Shown here: positions 51,237 to 60,486 of the stretch, in pieces
How the letters are laid out: every line of letters begins with the position of its first letter
How positions within the stretch are numbered: position 1 is the first letter of the stretch
Made by a program: the position numbers and the translations under genes
Notes under the pieces: generated by a model
Database searches by the model: none
What the model was told of the DNA's origin: nothing
What the model saw: the letters and a program-made list of their open reading frames with translations, nothing else
Source: Pseudomonas capeferrum
GTDB lineage: Bacteria; Pseudomonadota; Gammaproteobacteria; Pseudomonadales; Pseudomonadaceae
DNA: 64,000 bases
Direction: 5' to 3'
Assembly (NCBI RefSeq): GCF_013523055.1
Contig: NZ_JAAMQM010000014.1
Coordinates: 119,366-183,365 of the forward strand

Positions 51237-51761
51237 ATGAAGAGCCTCGTCGAACAGCTGAGCCAATACGCCACTTATCACCGTGACCCCCGGAACATCG
51301 CCACGCATTTCGTAGGGATCCCGTTGATCGTGCTGGCAGTGAGCATTCTGCTTTCACGCCCCGGCTGGAGCGTCGGGGGCATGTGGTTGTCGCCCGCGCT
51401 GTTGGTCGCGGCAGCCTCCACCTGGTACTACCTGCGCCTGGACCAGCGATTCGGCCTGATCATGGGCGCGCTGCTGGGCCTGTGCCTGTGGGTCGGGCAG
51501 ATAATGGCAGTCCAGGACACCGGTCTGTGGCTCAGTGCCGGACTGGGAACGTTCGTGATCGGCTGGGTCATCCAGTTCGTCGGTCACTTCTATGAGGGTC
51601 GCAAGCCGGCGTTCGTCGATGACATCAGCGGGCTGATCATCGGCCCGCTGTTCGTCGTGGCTGAGCTGGCCTTTCTACTGGGGCTGTGCCCTGCCTTGAA
51701 GCGGGCCGTGGAGGCCCACGCCGGTCCTGTCGCGACCCGTAACAGGAAGGTCATGCCCTAG
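51237..51761 (+). CDS. Mpo1-like (DUF962) membrane protein
   Basis: This 174-residue protein has the DUF962 features YATYHRDPRNIATHFVGIPL at residues 11-30 (two conserved His), four hydrophobic helices, VIQFVGHFYEGRKPAFVDD near residue 115 and a final helix. The yeast relative Mpo1 is an Fe2+-dependent dioxygenase of 2-hydroxy fatty acids, and the His motifs (YHRDPRN, HFVGIP, GHFYEGRKPA) that bind iron there are present. The bacterial role is unproven. I chose ATG 51237 because GGAGGAA precedes it. The upstream frame covers the repeat region. Confidence 0.85.
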   Translation: MKSLVEQLSQYATYHRDPRNIATHFVGIPLIVLAVSILLSRPGWSVGGMWLSPALLVAAASTWYYLRLDQRFGLIMGALLGLCLWVGQIMAVQDTGLWLSAGLGTFVIGWVIQFVGHFYEGRKPAFVDDISGLIIGPLFVVAELAFLLGLCPALKRAVEAHAGPVATRNRKVMP

Positions 51762-51786
51762 CGCTTGCCAGGGCAGTGGTCGATGT

Positions 51787-52179
51787 TCAGGCCCGCGATT
51801 CCACGCCCAGTTCGTCCCAGACCGACTCGGCCAGGTGGAAGGTCGCGTTGGCAGCCGGAATGCCGCAGTAGATCGCGCTTTGCATGAGCACTTCCTTGAT
51901 CTCGTCACGCGTCACGCCATTGCTGGCGGCGGCGCGCAGGTGCAGCTTGAGTTCATCGGTGCGGTTCATGCCGATCAGCATGGCGATGGTGATCAGGCTG
52001 CGAGTGTGCCGCGGCAGACCGGGACGGGTCCAGATATCGCCCCAGGCGTGACGCGTGATCATCTCCTGGAATTCGCCATTGAAGTCGTTGAGCTTTTCCA
52101 CGCTGCGGTCCACGTGAGCATCACCGAGCACGGCGCGACGCACCTGCATGCCGGCTTCGTAACGTTGTTTCTCGTCCAT
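51787..52179 (-). CDS. pcaC: 4-carboxymuconolactone decarboxylase PcaC
   Basis: This 130-residue protein of the CMD/AhpD fold contains FQEMITRHAWGDIWTRPGLP, SLITIAMLIGMNRTDELKLH and EIKEVLMQSAIYCGIPAAN, with the conserved His/Glu residues of the decarboxylase. It converts 4-carboxymuconolactone to beta-ketoadipate enol-lactone. It is the last gene of the pca operon, 9 bases after pcaD, and separate rather than fused to pcaD as PcaL in some bacteria. Confidence 0.95.
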   Translation of the reverse strand: MDEKQRYEAGMQVRRAVLGDAHVDRSVEKLNDFNGEFQEMITRHAWGDIWTRPGLPRHTRSLITIAMLIGMNRTDELKLHLRAAASNGVTRDEIKEVLMQSAIYCGIPAANATFHLAESVWDELGVESRA

Positions 52180-52188
52180 GTAGCCTCC

Positions 52189-52980
52189 TCAGCGCGCCAT
52201 CAGGAAATCGAGAACGCGACGGCTGAACGGCTCGCCGACCTCGACGTTGGACAAGTGTGCCGCCTGGAACTCGGCATATTCCGCGCCCGACACGCGCTCC
52301 TGGACGAACAGCCCACCCGCGGGTGGGGTGACCGCGTCGGCGCTGCCGCTGATGACCAGCAGCGGCACTTGGATCTGGCCGAGCTGGTCACGGAAATCAG
52401 CGTCGCGAACCGCGCCACAGTTGGCCGCGTAGCCTTCGGGCGAGGTCGTGGCGAGCATGTCGGTGATGCGCTTGACCTGCTCGGTATGGACCGTCGAGAA
52501 ACCGGGGGTGAACCAGCGCTCCACGGAGGCGTCGCACAGCTCGCGCATGGCCTCGGCACCGTCGCGCAGGACTGTCTCGATACGCGGGTTCCAAGTATCG
52601 GGCGAACCGATCTTGGCGGCGGTGTTGCAGATGACCAGACGCTCCAGGCGCGACCCGGCATTGATACCCAGCCACTGACCGATAAGGCCACCCATCGACA
52701 GGCCGCAGAAGTGGGCGCGGGCGATGCCCAGTGCGTCAAGCAGGGCCAGGACATCCTTGCCCAGTTGTTCGATGCTGTAGGGGCCTTCGCTGACCAGCGA
52801 TTCGCCGTGGCCGCGTGTGTCGTAGCGCAACACCCGGAAATGCTGGGTCCACATCGGAATCTGGGTATCCCACATATGCAGGTTGGTACCCAGAGAGTTG
52901 GAGAGGATCAGGACCGGAGCGTGTTCCGGGCCGTCGAGTCGATAATTCAGCACGCCATCGGCCAGTTGCAGTTGAGCCAC
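52189..52980 (-). CDS. pcaD: Beta-ketoadipate enol-lactone hydrolase PcaD
   Basis: This 263-residue alpha/beta hydrolase has the oxyanion/HG region ILSNSLGTNLHMW, nucleophile Ser in HFCGLSMGGLIGQWLG near residue 100, Asp in VISGSADAVTPP and His in FQAAHLSNVE. It hydrolyses enol-lactone to beta-ketoadipate. It lies between pcaB (12-base gap) and pcaC in the same direction. All catalytic residues are in place. Confidence 0.95.
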   Translation of the reverse strand: MAQLQLADGVLNYRLDGPEHAPVLILSNSLGTNLHMWDTQIPMWTQHFRVLRYDTRGHGESLVSEGPYSIEQLGKDVLALLDALGIARAHFCGLSMGGLIGQWLGINAGSRLERLVICNTAAKIGSPDTWNPRIETVLRDGAEAMRELCDASVERWFTPGFSTVHTEQVKRITDMLATTSPEGYAANCGAVRDADFRDQLGQIQVPLLVISGSADAVTPPAGGLFVQERVSGAEYAEFQAAHLSNVEVGEPFSRRVLDFLMAR

Positions 52981-52992
52981 GGTGATCTCCTT

Positions 52993-54357
52993 TCAGGAAG
53001 TGAAACGTTGATGTTCGGCGACCGCGCGCGCGACCCAGACTCGCGCCTGGCCCAAGTAATGAGCGGGGTCGAGCAGGCGATCGAGTTCTTCCGTGCCCAG
53101 TTCGGCGCTGACCTGAGGGTCCTCGCCCAGCACGGTACGCAGGTGGCGCTGTTCGGCGACGGCGCGTTGGCAGCATTGCTCCAGCAAATGATGGGCACGA
53201 TCGCGCCCCAGGCGCTGGGCCAGGACGATGCTCACGGCTTCAGCGAGCACAAGCCCCTGGGTCAGGTCGAGGTTGCGGCGCATGCGCTCGCTGTCCACTT
53301 CCAGCCCCTCGGCAATGATCTGTGCCTGGCGCAAGGCGCCGGAGACCAGGCAGCAGATGTCTGGCAGGGTTTCCCATTCGGCGTGCCACAGGCCAAGACT
53401 GCGCTCGTGCTCTTGGGGCATGGCGGCAAACAGTGTGGCTACCAGGCCCGGTACGCGCGTCGCGGCGCTGATCAACACCGCGGCACCTACCGGGTTACGC
53501 TTGTGCGGCATGGTCGAGGAGCCACCCTTGCCTGGCGCAGAAGGCTCGAACACCTCCGCGGCCTCGGTCTGCATCAGCAGGCTCATGTCACGGCCTATCT
53601 TGCCCAGACTGCCGGCGACCATGCCCAACACCGAGGCGAACTCCACCAACCGATCACGCTGGGTATGCCAAGGTTGCTCCGGCAGTGTGAGGGACAAGTG
53701 GCCCGCCAATGCTTCCGCCACGGGCATGGCCTTGCTGCCTAGCGCCGCGAGACTGCCCGAGGCGCCGCCGAACTGCAGGCACAACAGGCGCGGACGCAGT
53801 TCTCGCAAGCGTTGGCGATGGCGCGTGAGGGCGCCCAGCCAGCCGGCGAACTTCATGCCCAGTGTCACCGGCGTGGCGTGCTGTAACCAGGTCCGCCCCA
53901 CCATGGGGGTGTCGGCATGCTGCAAGGCCTGGCGTGCCAATGTGTCGGCCAGACGAGTCAGATCGGCTTCGACCAGGGCAAGCGCATCGCGCAGCTGGAG
54001 GACCAGTCCGGTATCCATCGCATCCTGGCTGGTCGCCCCCAGGTGGACGTAGCGTTCCGCCTCGGGCACACCGCTGGCGACGACCTTGCCCAATGCCTTG
54101 ACCAGCGGAATCGCCGAGTTGCCGGCGATGCTGATGGCCTCGGCCAGTGCCCCAGTGTCGTAGCGCTCGGCGCGACAGGCGGCTTCGATGGCGGGGACCA
54201 CGCCGTGCGGTACCAACCCCGCATCGGCTTCGGCACGCGCCAGCGCGGCTTCGAAGTCGAGCATGCCTTGCAACCGGCCACGGTCGGAGAAGATCTCGCG
54301 CATGGCCGGCGCGGTGAAGTAGGCATCGAACAACTGGTTGTCCGCTCGTTGCGTCAT
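52993..54357 (-). CDS. pcaB: 3-carboxy-cis,cis-muconate cycloisomerase PcaB
   Basis: This 454-residue member of the fumarase/aspartase superfamily has the signature GKGGSSTMPHKRNPVGAAV near residue 280-300, preceded by GATSQDAMDTGLVLQLRDAL and GRTWLQHATPVTLGMKFAGW. Bacterial PcaB has this fold, unlike the fungal enzyme. It converts 3-carboxymuconate to 4-carboxymuconolactone. It is 9 bases downstream of pcaT and 12 before pcaD. Confidence 0.95.
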   Translation of the reverse strand: MTQRADNQLFDAYFTAPAMREIFSDRGRLQGMLDFEAALARAEADAGLVPHGVVPAIEAACRAERYDTGALAEAISIAGNSAIPLVKALGKVVASGVPEAERYVHLGATSQDAMDTGLVLQLRDALALVEADLTRLADTLARQALQHADTPMVGRTWLQHATPVTLGMKFAGWLGALTRHRQRLRELRPRLLCLQFGGASGSLAALGSKAMPVAEALAGHLSLTLPEQPWHTQRDRLVEFASVLGMVAGSLGKIGRDMSLLMQTEAAEVFEPSAPGKGGSSTMPHKRNPVGAAVLISAATRVPGLVATLFAAMPQEHERSLGLWHAEWETLPDICCLVSGALRQAQIIAEGLEVDSERMRRNLDLTQGLVLAEAVSIVLAQRLGRDRAHHLLEQCCQRAVAEQRHLRTVLGEDPQVSAELGTEELDRLLDPAHYLGQARVWVARAVAEHQRFTS

Positions 54358-54366
54358 TGCAGCTCC

Positions 54367-55656
54367 TCAGTGATCGTGGTGCAGGTAGGCTGCCTGTTTC
54401 GGCAGGCGCAGGCTGAACAGGAAAGCGACCGCCATCATGACAGTGACATACCAATAGAACGTGTTTTCCATGCCCAGGGTCTTCAGACCCAGGGCGACAT
54501 ACTCGGCCGAGCCGCCAAACATTGCGTTGGCCACCGCGTAGGCCAGCCCGACCCCGAGCGCACGCACCTGCGGCGGGAACATCTCGGCTTTCACCAGGCC
54601 GCTGATGGAGGTATAGAGGCTGACGATGCACAGTGCCAAGGTAATCAGCACGAATGCCATGAACGGGCTCTCCACGGTTTTCAGCGCCATCAACAGGGGC
54701 ACGGTGAACAGCGTACCCAAGGCGCCGAACAACAACATCGAGGTGCGTCGACCGATGCGATCGGAGAGCATGCCGAACAGCGGCTGCAGGCACATGAACA
54801 CGAACAGCGCACCGGTCATGACATAGCTGGCGTTTTTGGCGTGCATGCCCGCCGTGTTGACCAGGTATTTCTGCATGTAGGTGGTGAAGGTGTAGAAGAT
54901 CAGCGAGCCGCCCGCGGTGTAGCCCAATACTGTTATGAAAGCCGCCGTGTGATGACGGAACAGACCGCGGATGGTGCCGGCCTCCTTGTCCTGGCGGGTC
55001 TCGGCGCTGCTGGTCTCTTCCAGCGAACGACGCAACATCAGCGAGATCAGCGCGGCCACGGCACCGACCACGAAGGGAATGCGCCAGCCCCAGGCCCGCA
55101 GCTCTTCCTCGGTCAGTATCTGCTGGAGGATCACGACCACCAGCACCGCCAGCAACTGACCGCCGATCAACGTCACATACTGGAACGATGCGAAGAAGCC
55201 GCGCTGGCCGCGCAGTGCCACTTCACTCATGTAGGTCGCCGTGGTGCCGTATTCACCGCCCACCGACAGGCCCTGGATCAGCCGTGCCAAAAGCAGCAAT
55301 GCCGGTGCCCAGGCCCCGATGCTGGCGTAGGTCGGCAGGCAAGCGATGATCAGGGAACCGAAGCACATCATCAGGACCGAGATCATCAGCGAGTTCTTGC
55401 GGCCCCGCCGGTCGGCCAGGCGGCCGAAGATCCAGCCGCCGATCGGGCGCATGAGAAAGCCCGCCGCAAATACCCCTGCGGTATTGAGCAGTTGCACCGT
55501 GGGATCGTCGGACGGGAAAAAGGCCGGGGCGAAGTAGATGGCGCAGAAGGCGTAGACATAGAAGTCGAACCATTCCACAAGGTTGCCCGAAGAGGCGCCG
55601 ACGATGGCGAAGATGCGCTTGCTGCGCTCCTCGCCTGTGTAGTGGATAGAGGTCAT
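54367..55656 (-). CDS. pcaT: MFS dicarboxylate transporter PcaT
   Basis: The 429-residue transporter of the metabolite:H+ symporter family contains GASSGNLVEWFDFYVYAFCA, FGRLADRRGRKNSLM and LIQGLSVGGEYGTTATYMSE. P. putida PcaT takes up beta-ketoadipate and related dicarboxylates. The position between pcaF and pcaB supports this. It is very similar in layout to the permease at 36480. A gap of about 140 bases separates it from pcaF, which may hold a secondary promoter, although no PcaR box is evident there. Confidence 0.9.
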   Translation of the reverse strand: MTSIHYTGEERSKRIFAIVGASSGNLVEWFDFYVYAFCAIYFAPAFFPSDDPTVQLLNTAGVFAAGFLMRPIGGWIFGRLADRRGRKNSLMISVLMMCFGSLIIACLPTYASIGAWAPALLLLARLIQGLSVGGEYGTTATYMSEVALRGQRGFFASFQYVTLIGGQLLAVLVVVILQQILTEEELRAWGWRIPFVVGAVAALISLMLRRSLEETSSAETRQDKEAGTIRGLFRHHTAAFITVLGYTAGGSLIFYTFTTYMQKYLVNTAGMHAKNASYVMTGALFVFMCLQPLFGMLSDRIGRRTSMLLFGALGTLFTVPLLMALKTVESPFMAFVLITLALCIVSLYTSISGLVKAEMFPPQVRALGVGLAYAVANAMFGGSAEYVALGLKTLGMENTFYWYVTVMMAVAFLFSLRLPKQAAYLHHDH

Positions 55657-55795
55657 GCGATGTGCTCCTGGAGGGATACTGAAGGTCTAATGGCCTGTAT
55701 TCGAGTTAATCCTACAGGCCACTAGACATACCCAGTAACACTCCCGTTCAACCATTGCCAGCCTGACGGACATTGTTGCCCGCCAGAACTACGGC

Positions 55796-56998
55796 TCAAA
55801 CGCGTTCGATAGCCAGTGCCAGGCCTTGTCCGACGCCTACGCACATGGTTGCCAAGCCTTTACGTCCTCCGCTCTTCTCGAGCTGATGCAGGGCGGTCAG
55901 TACCAGTCGAGCGCCGCTCATGCCCAGCGGGTGCCCCAAGGCAATCGCGCCACCGTTGGGATTGACCTGCGGGGCATCGTCGGCCACGCCAAGCTCGCGC
56001 AGTACGGCCAGACCCTGGCTGGCAAAAGCCTCGTTGAGCTCGATGACATCGAAATCGCTCACCGCCACGCCCAGGCGCTCGGTCAGCTTGCGCACTGCAG
56101 GTACCGGGCCGATACCCATCACCCGCGGGGATACCCCGGCGCTGGCCATGCCCAATACACGAGCGCGTGCGGTCAGGCCATGCTTGCGAACGGCGTCCGC
56201 GGACGCCAGGATCAGCGCCGCGGCGCCGTCGTTGACACCCGAGGCATTGCCGGCGGTGACAGTCTTGTCTGCGCCGTTGACCGGCTTGAGCCGGGCCAAC
56301 GCTTCCAGCGTCGTGTCACCACGCGGATGCTCGTCCTGCTCGACCACGGTCTCGCCCTTCTTGTGCGCAATGCGCACCGGGACGATCTCTTCGGCGAAGT
56401 AGCCAGCTGCCTGGGCCGCCGCTGTCCGCTGCTGGCTGCGCAGGGCAAACGCGTCCTGGTCGGCTCGCGATACCTGATAGTCATCGGCCACGTTGTCGGC
56501 GGTCTGCGGCATGGCATCCACGCCGTATTGCGCCTTCATCAACGGGTTGACGAAACGCCAGCCGATCGTGGTGTCTTCCAGCTTCATGTTGCGCGAGTAG
56601 GCATTGTCGGCCTTGCCCATGACAAAGGGCGCACGCGACATCGACTCCACGCCGCCAGCGATGGCCAGTTCCATCTCGCCGCTGGCGATGGCGCGGAACG
56701 CCGTGCCGATCGCATCCATGCCCGAGGCACACAGGCGATTGAGTGTCACGCCCGGGACGCTCTCCGGCAGGCCGGCCAGCAACAGCGCCATGCGCGCCAC
56801 GTTACGGTTGTCCTCGCCTGCCTGGTTGGCGCAGCCGAGGAACACCTCATCGAGCTGATCCCACTGCACCGATGGGTTGCGCTCGATCAATGCCTTGAGC
56901 GGCACTGCCGCCAGGTCGTCGGCGCGGACACCGGCCAGGGCTCCACCGAAGCGCCCGATCGGGGTCCGGATGGCGTCGCAGATAAAGACTTCACGCAT
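55796..56998 (-). CDS. pcaF: Beta-ketoadipyl-CoA thiolase PcaF
   Basis: The 400-residue thiolase has acyl-enzyme Cys in GVTLNRLCASGMDAIGTAFR near residue 90, GGVESMSRAPFVMGK, NGGAIALGHPLGMSGARLVL with catalytic His near 356 and the terminal Cys in LATMCVGVGQGLA. It splits beta-ketoadipyl-CoA into succinyl-CoA and acetyl-CoA. Two ATG codons are adjacent (57001 and 56998). The second gives the family length, and the first overlaps the pcaJ stop. Translation is coupled to pcaJ either way. Confidence 0.94.
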   Translation of the reverse strand: MREVFICDAIRTPIGRFGGALAGVRADDLAAVPLKALIERNPSVQWDQLDEVFLGCANQAGEDNRNVARMALLLAGLPESVPGVTLNRLCASGMDAIGTAFRAIASGEMELAIAGGVESMSRAPFVMGKADNAYSRNMKLEDTTIGWRFVNPLMKAQYGVDAMPQTADNVADDYQVSRADQDAFALRSQQRTAAAQAAGYFAEEIVPVRIAHKKGETVVEQDEHPRGDTTLEALARLKPVNGADKTVTAGNASGVNDGAAALILASADAVRKHGLTARARVLGMASAGVSPRVMGIGPVPAVRKLTERLGVAVSDFDVIELNEAFASQGLAVLRELGVADDAPQVNPNGGAIALGHPLGMSGARLVLTALHQLEKSGGRKGLATMCVGVGQGLALAIERV

Positions 56999-57777
56999 CA
57001 TGCTTCTCCAGGTGTCTGGCCATGGGCGACGGCGGTACGGGCTTCAAGGTCGCGCAGGGCAGTCAATTCGACTTCGTTCGGCTCGGCAGTGACCTGGACA
57101 TCTTCGGCGAAGCGAATCGCCCACCCGGTGGCGGCCACGATCTGTTCGCGAGTGACGCCCGGATGGATGGAGGTGACCACGAATTCGTGGGTATCGGCTT
57201 CCGGCTCCATGATGCACAGGTCGGTGATGATTCCTACCGGCCCTTCGCCGGGCAGGCCCAGGCGCTTGCGCGAGTCGCCGCCTTCGCCATGCCCCACCGA
57301 CGTGATGAAATCGAGTTTATCGACGAACGCTCGTGGCGACTGCTTGAGGATGATCAGTACCTGCTTGGCGGAGCCGGCGATTTCCGGCGCGCCGCCGGCA
57401 CCTGGCAAGCGGGTGCGGGGCGCGTGGTAATCGCCGACCACGGTGGTGTTGATATTGCCGAAGCGGTCGACCTGAGCGGCGCCGAGGAAGCCCACGTCGA
57501 TACGCCCCCCTTGCAGCCAGTAGCGGAAGATCTCGCCGGTAGGCACGACGGTATCGGCGGTTTCGGCCAGCTCGCCGTCACCGATCGACAACGGCAGCAC
57601 GCTCGGTTTGGCGCCGATCGGACCTGATTCGTAGATCAGCACCACATCCGGAGACGAGGTCAGGCGTGCCAGGTTGGCGGCCTTGGACGGCAGGCCGATG
57701 CCGACGAAGCAGACAGCGCCGTTGCGCAGGCGACGGGCAGCGGCGACGGTCATCATTTCATTGGTGGAGTAGCTCAT
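56998..57777 (-). CDS. pcaJ: 3-oxoadipate CoA-transferase subunit B
   Basis: The 259-residue subunit has CFVGIGLPSKAANLARL near the start and the glutamate-containing LIYESGPIGAKP, the active-site motif of family-I CoA-transferase beta subunits. It continues with LGAAQVDRFGNINTTVVGDY. It overlaps pcaI by 4 bases and pcaF by about one codon. Its length (259) and that of its partner fit the CatIJ/long PcaIJ type rather than the shorter 213-residue PcaJ described for P. putida. Confidence 0.92.
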   Translation of the reverse strand: MSYSTNEMMTVAAARRLRNGAVCFVGIGLPSKAANLARLTSSPDVVLIYESGPIGAKPSVLPLSIGDGELAETADTVVPTGEIFRYWLQGGRIDVGFLGAAQVDRFGNINTTVVGDYHAPRTRLPGAGGAPEIAGSAKQVLIILKQSPRAFVDKLDFITSVGHGEGGDSRKRLGLPGEGPVGIITDLCIMEPEADTHEFVVTSIHPGVTREQIVAATGWAIRFAEDVQVTAEPNEVELTALRDLEARTAVAHGQTPGEA

Positions 57778-58634
57778 TGTGCGGCCTCCGCAGCGCTGGC
57801 CAGCTTGGCCTTGAATTCGTTGAAGTCGGCGGTGCCACGAATGAAGGTGTCGATCCAGGCAGTGAACGACTCGCGGCTGCGGGCAATCGGGTCCCATTGT
57901 TGATAGAACCGGTTGTCCCGCTCGTAGTAGCCGTGCGCATACGAAGGATGGGCACCGCCCGGCACCAGGCACACGGCACTGAGCGCCCATGTCGGCAGGA
58001 CGCACGCATTCATCGGAGCCTGCAGGTCGTCGACGATTTCCTCGACGGTGACGATGCAGCGCTTGGCCGCCAGCGCCGCTTCCTTCTGCACACCAAGAAT
58101 GCCCCAGAGCAGAACGTTGCCCTTGCGATCGGCCTTCTGAGCATGGATCACCGTGACGTCCGGTCGGACCGACGGGACGGCGGCGAGCACTTCACCCGTG
58201 AATGGGCAGGTGACCGTCTTGATCAACGGGTTGACCTTCGGCAAGTCGGAACCGGCATAGGCGCGCAGCACGGCAAACGGCAGACCCGAAGCGCCGGCGA
58301 CATAGGCATTGGCCAGGTCGGCATGGCTGTGCTCTTCGATCTCGATCGAATGGGGCCACTGCTTTTCCACAGCATCGCGCAGGCGATGCAGCGAGCCGAC
58401 ACCAGGATTGCCACCCCAGGAGAAGATCAGTCTGCGGGCGCAACCGGCGCCGATCAGCTGGTCGTAGATCAGGTCCGGCGTCATCCGTACCAAGGTCAGG
58501 TCTTTCTTGCCTTGACGGATGATCTCGTGCCCGGCGGCCGTCGGAATCAGGTGGGTAAAACCTTCGAGGGCGACGCTGTCGCCATCCTGGATGAATTGCT
58601 TCACGGCGTCGTGAAGCGAAAGGATTGCTGCCAT
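57774..58634 (-). CDS. pcaI: 3-oxoadipate CoA-transferase subunit A
   Basis: This 286-residue alpha subunit has the GDSVALEGFTHLIPTAAGHEI N-terminal region, the GCARRLIFSWGGNPGVGSL block, VTVIHAQKADRKGNVLLWG and a C-terminal extension (FTAWIDTFIRGTADFNEFKA) absent from the 231-residue PcaI of P. putida. Together with pcaJ it moves CoA from succinyl-CoA to beta-ketoadipate. The upstream 228-base gap has two PcaR boxes, so the pcaIJF genes probably start a transcript here. Confidence 0.92.
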   Translation of the reverse strand: MAAILSLHDAVKQFIQDGDSVALEGFTHLIPTAAGHEIIRQGKKDLTLVRMTPDLIYDQLIGAGCARRLIFSWGGNPGVGSLHRLRDAVEKQWPHSIEIEEHSHADLANAYVAGASGLPFAVLRAYAGSDLPKVNPLIKTVTCPFTGEVLAAVPSVRPDVTVIHAQKADRKGNVLLWGILGVQKEAALAAKRCIVTVEEIVDDLQAPMNACVLPTWALSAVCLVPGGAHPSYAHGYYERDNRFYQQWDPIARSRESFTAWIDTFIRGTADFNEFKAKLASAAEAAQ

Positions 58635-58728
58635 TGAAGACTCCTGGTCAGGCTGAGCCGTGCTCGGAATGCAGGGCCGTGGGTCGCTGCGATGCGCTCA
58701 GATTAGAGAATCTGGCGCACCTCGTACA

Positions 58729-58762
58729 ATCCGATAATCGAATACTTGTTCGATAATCGAAC
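58729..58762 (-). promoter_or_regulatory. Tandem PcaR boxes upstream of pcaI
   Basis: GTTCGATAATCGAAC (58748-58762) is a perfect 15-base palindrome and differs in one base from the known PcaR box GTTCGATAATCGCAC. A second copy, ATCCGATAATCGAAT, is at 58729-58743. Centres (58755 and 58736) are 19 bases apart. They lie about 100-125 bases before the pcaI start codon. Confidence 0.85.
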
Positions 58763-58862
58763 GATTGTTGCAGAGCGAAAAGGGCTTCTTTCGAGAGGCC
58801 GGAACGGCCTCGCAAGCGATCCTGGTTCGCCTGGGAGCGCTTGCGAGCATGATGTTTCCTAT

Positions 58863-60218
58863 TCAGGTCGCATCGGCATGGCTGACCCAGCCCTTGATGA
58901 GCACACCGATTGTCGCCAGGGCCGCGGGAACCACCAACGCTGTCAGCACTTGCTCGAAATTCCACCCTAGTCCCAACAGGGTCGCGCCGATCCAGGCACC
59001 CAAGATGGCACCGAAACGGCCGATGCCGAGCATCCATGACACCCCCGTGGCTCGACCTTGAGTGGGATAGAAGCGTGCGGCCAGGGACGGCATGGCCGAT
59101 TGCGCGCCGTTGACGCACATGCCTGCGATCAGGACCAGAGTCGCCAGTACGGTGATGTTGCCCAGGCTTTGGCCCACCGCATAGGCGAACACGCCAGCCA
59201 GCAAATAGAAGATGCCGATGACCTTGTGCGGGTTGAAGCGATCCATGGCCCATCCCACGGCTACGGCACTGAGTACCCCACCAAACTGGAACAAGGCGCC
59301 GATGAATGCGGCCTGTTCCATGCTGGCGCCACTGTCGCGCATCAGCGTCGGCAGCCAGCTGGTCAACAGGTAGACGATCACCAGGCCCATGAAATAGGTC
59401 AGCCAGAGGAGCAAGGTACCGACGCCATAGGTCCCGGAGAAGATCACGGCGAAGACGCTGCGCGCGGCTACCCCTTTCTGCTCCGGCACACTGAAGCTGT
59501 TGGCCTGGGCGACTATGTGCGGCGCAATGGGAGCCAGGGTCTTGCGGACCTTTTCGGTACCTCGATTGCGTACCACCAGATAGCGAGCCGATTCCGGCAG
59601 CCAGAGCAACAGCACCACGGCGAGCACCAGAGGCAGCACACCGCCTATCAACAGCAGGCTGTGCCAGCCATAGGCAGGTATGAGCTTGGCGGAGATGAAG
59701 CCGCCGCCGGCCATGCCCAGGTTGAAGCCGCAGAACATGCTGGTGACCAGCAGCGACTTGAGGCGCTCGGGGGTGTATTCGGACAGCAGGGTGGTGGCAT
59801 TGGGCATGCCCGCACCCAGCCCGAGCCCGGTGAGAAAGCGCAATATCATCAGTTCGTTGACATTGCTGGCATAGGCGGATGCCAGACTGAAGCCGCCAAA
59901 GAGAATGACAGCACCTATCAGCACCCCTCTGCGACCGAAGCGATCGGCCAGCGGCCCGGAGCCAAGCGCGCCAAATACCATGCCGATCAACGCGGCGCTC
60001 ATGACCGGACCCAGGCTGGCTCGATCGATGCCCCAGTCCTGGGCCAGCGCCGGCGCGATAAAGCCCATGGCCGCGGTATCGAGGCCATCGAGAAAGACGA
60101 TCAGGAAACACAGGATGACCACTCGCCACTGAAAGCGTGACAAAGGCTGATCATTGATGAAGGACTGGACGTCGAGGCAGTTTCCGATAACGGTTTGAGG
60201 TGTGTTCATTGTTGTCAT
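58863..60218 (-). CDS. pcaK: Aromatic-acid:H+ symporter PcaK (4-hydroxybenzoate/protocatechuate)
   Basis: This is a 451-residue MFS protein of the AAHS family with 12 helices. The N-terminus contains QWRVVILCFLIVFLDGLDTAAMGFIAPALA, in which Asp residues of helix 1 (DGLDTA) are required in PcaK. FGALGSGPLADRFGRRGVLI follows in loop 2-3. It imports 4-hydroxybenzoate and protocatechuate and also supports chemotaxis in P. putida. It sits between pcaR and pcaIJ with a PcaR box upstream. Confidence 0.92.
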   Translation of the reverse strand: MTTMNTPQTVIGNCLDVQSFINDQPLSRFQWRVVILCFLIVFLDGLDTAAMGFIAPALAQDWGIDRASLGPVMSAALIGMVFGALGSGPLADRFGRRGVLIGAVILFGGFSLASAYASNVNELMILRFLTGLGLGAGMPNATTLLSEYTPERLKSLLVTSMFCGFNLGMAGGGFISAKLIPAYGWHSLLLIGGVLPLVLAVVLLLWLPESARYLVVRNRGTEKVRKTLAPIAPHIVAQANSFSVPEQKGVAARSVFAVIFSGTYGVGTLLLWLTYFMGLVIVYLLTSWLPTLMRDSGASMEQAAFIGALFQFGGVLSAVAVGWAMDRFNPHKVIGIFYLLAGVFAYAVGQSLGNITVLATLVLIAGMCVNGAQSAMPSLAARFYPTQGRATGVSWMLGIGRFGAILGAWIGATLLGLGWNFEQVLTALVVPAALATIGVLIKGWVSHADAT

Positions 60219-60436
60219 CCAGAGTGAAGCGCGCAGGCAAGCCCCGTACCCGTGGCGGCACAGGAATCGGCAAACAGTGATTGCTAAGCTGGCGTCAGCC
60301 TGAATGCGGCTGCGCGGCGTACGGCCGCAGCAGCGAAGTGATGGAACTCATGGGCAGTGCCTCGTGCGTATTGTTCTTGTCCGGTCGAAAGAGCCGACCG
60401 CTTGAAGGACATTAATCAGCAAGGGCACTTGGTGCA

Positions 60437-60470
60437 ATTCAACAAACGCGACACTGTGCGTTTATCGAAC
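60437..60470 (-). promoter_or_regulatory. PcaR box upstream of pcaK
   Basis: GTGCGTTTATCGAAC (60456-60470) differs in one base from the reverse of the PcaR consensus (GTGCGATTATCGAAC). A much weaker copy, ATTCAACAAACGCGA, is at 60437-60451, again 19 bases away centre to centre. It lies about 240 bases before the pcaK start, close to the pcaR stop. Confidence 0.65.
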
Positions 60471-60486
60471 AGGAAACCGCGCCGTG

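Noticed and set aside
58648..60129. Minus-strand frame of 493 codons overlapping pcaK in another frame
   Set aside because: The pcaK frame has all transporter features. This one has Arg/Gly/His-rich shadow composition.
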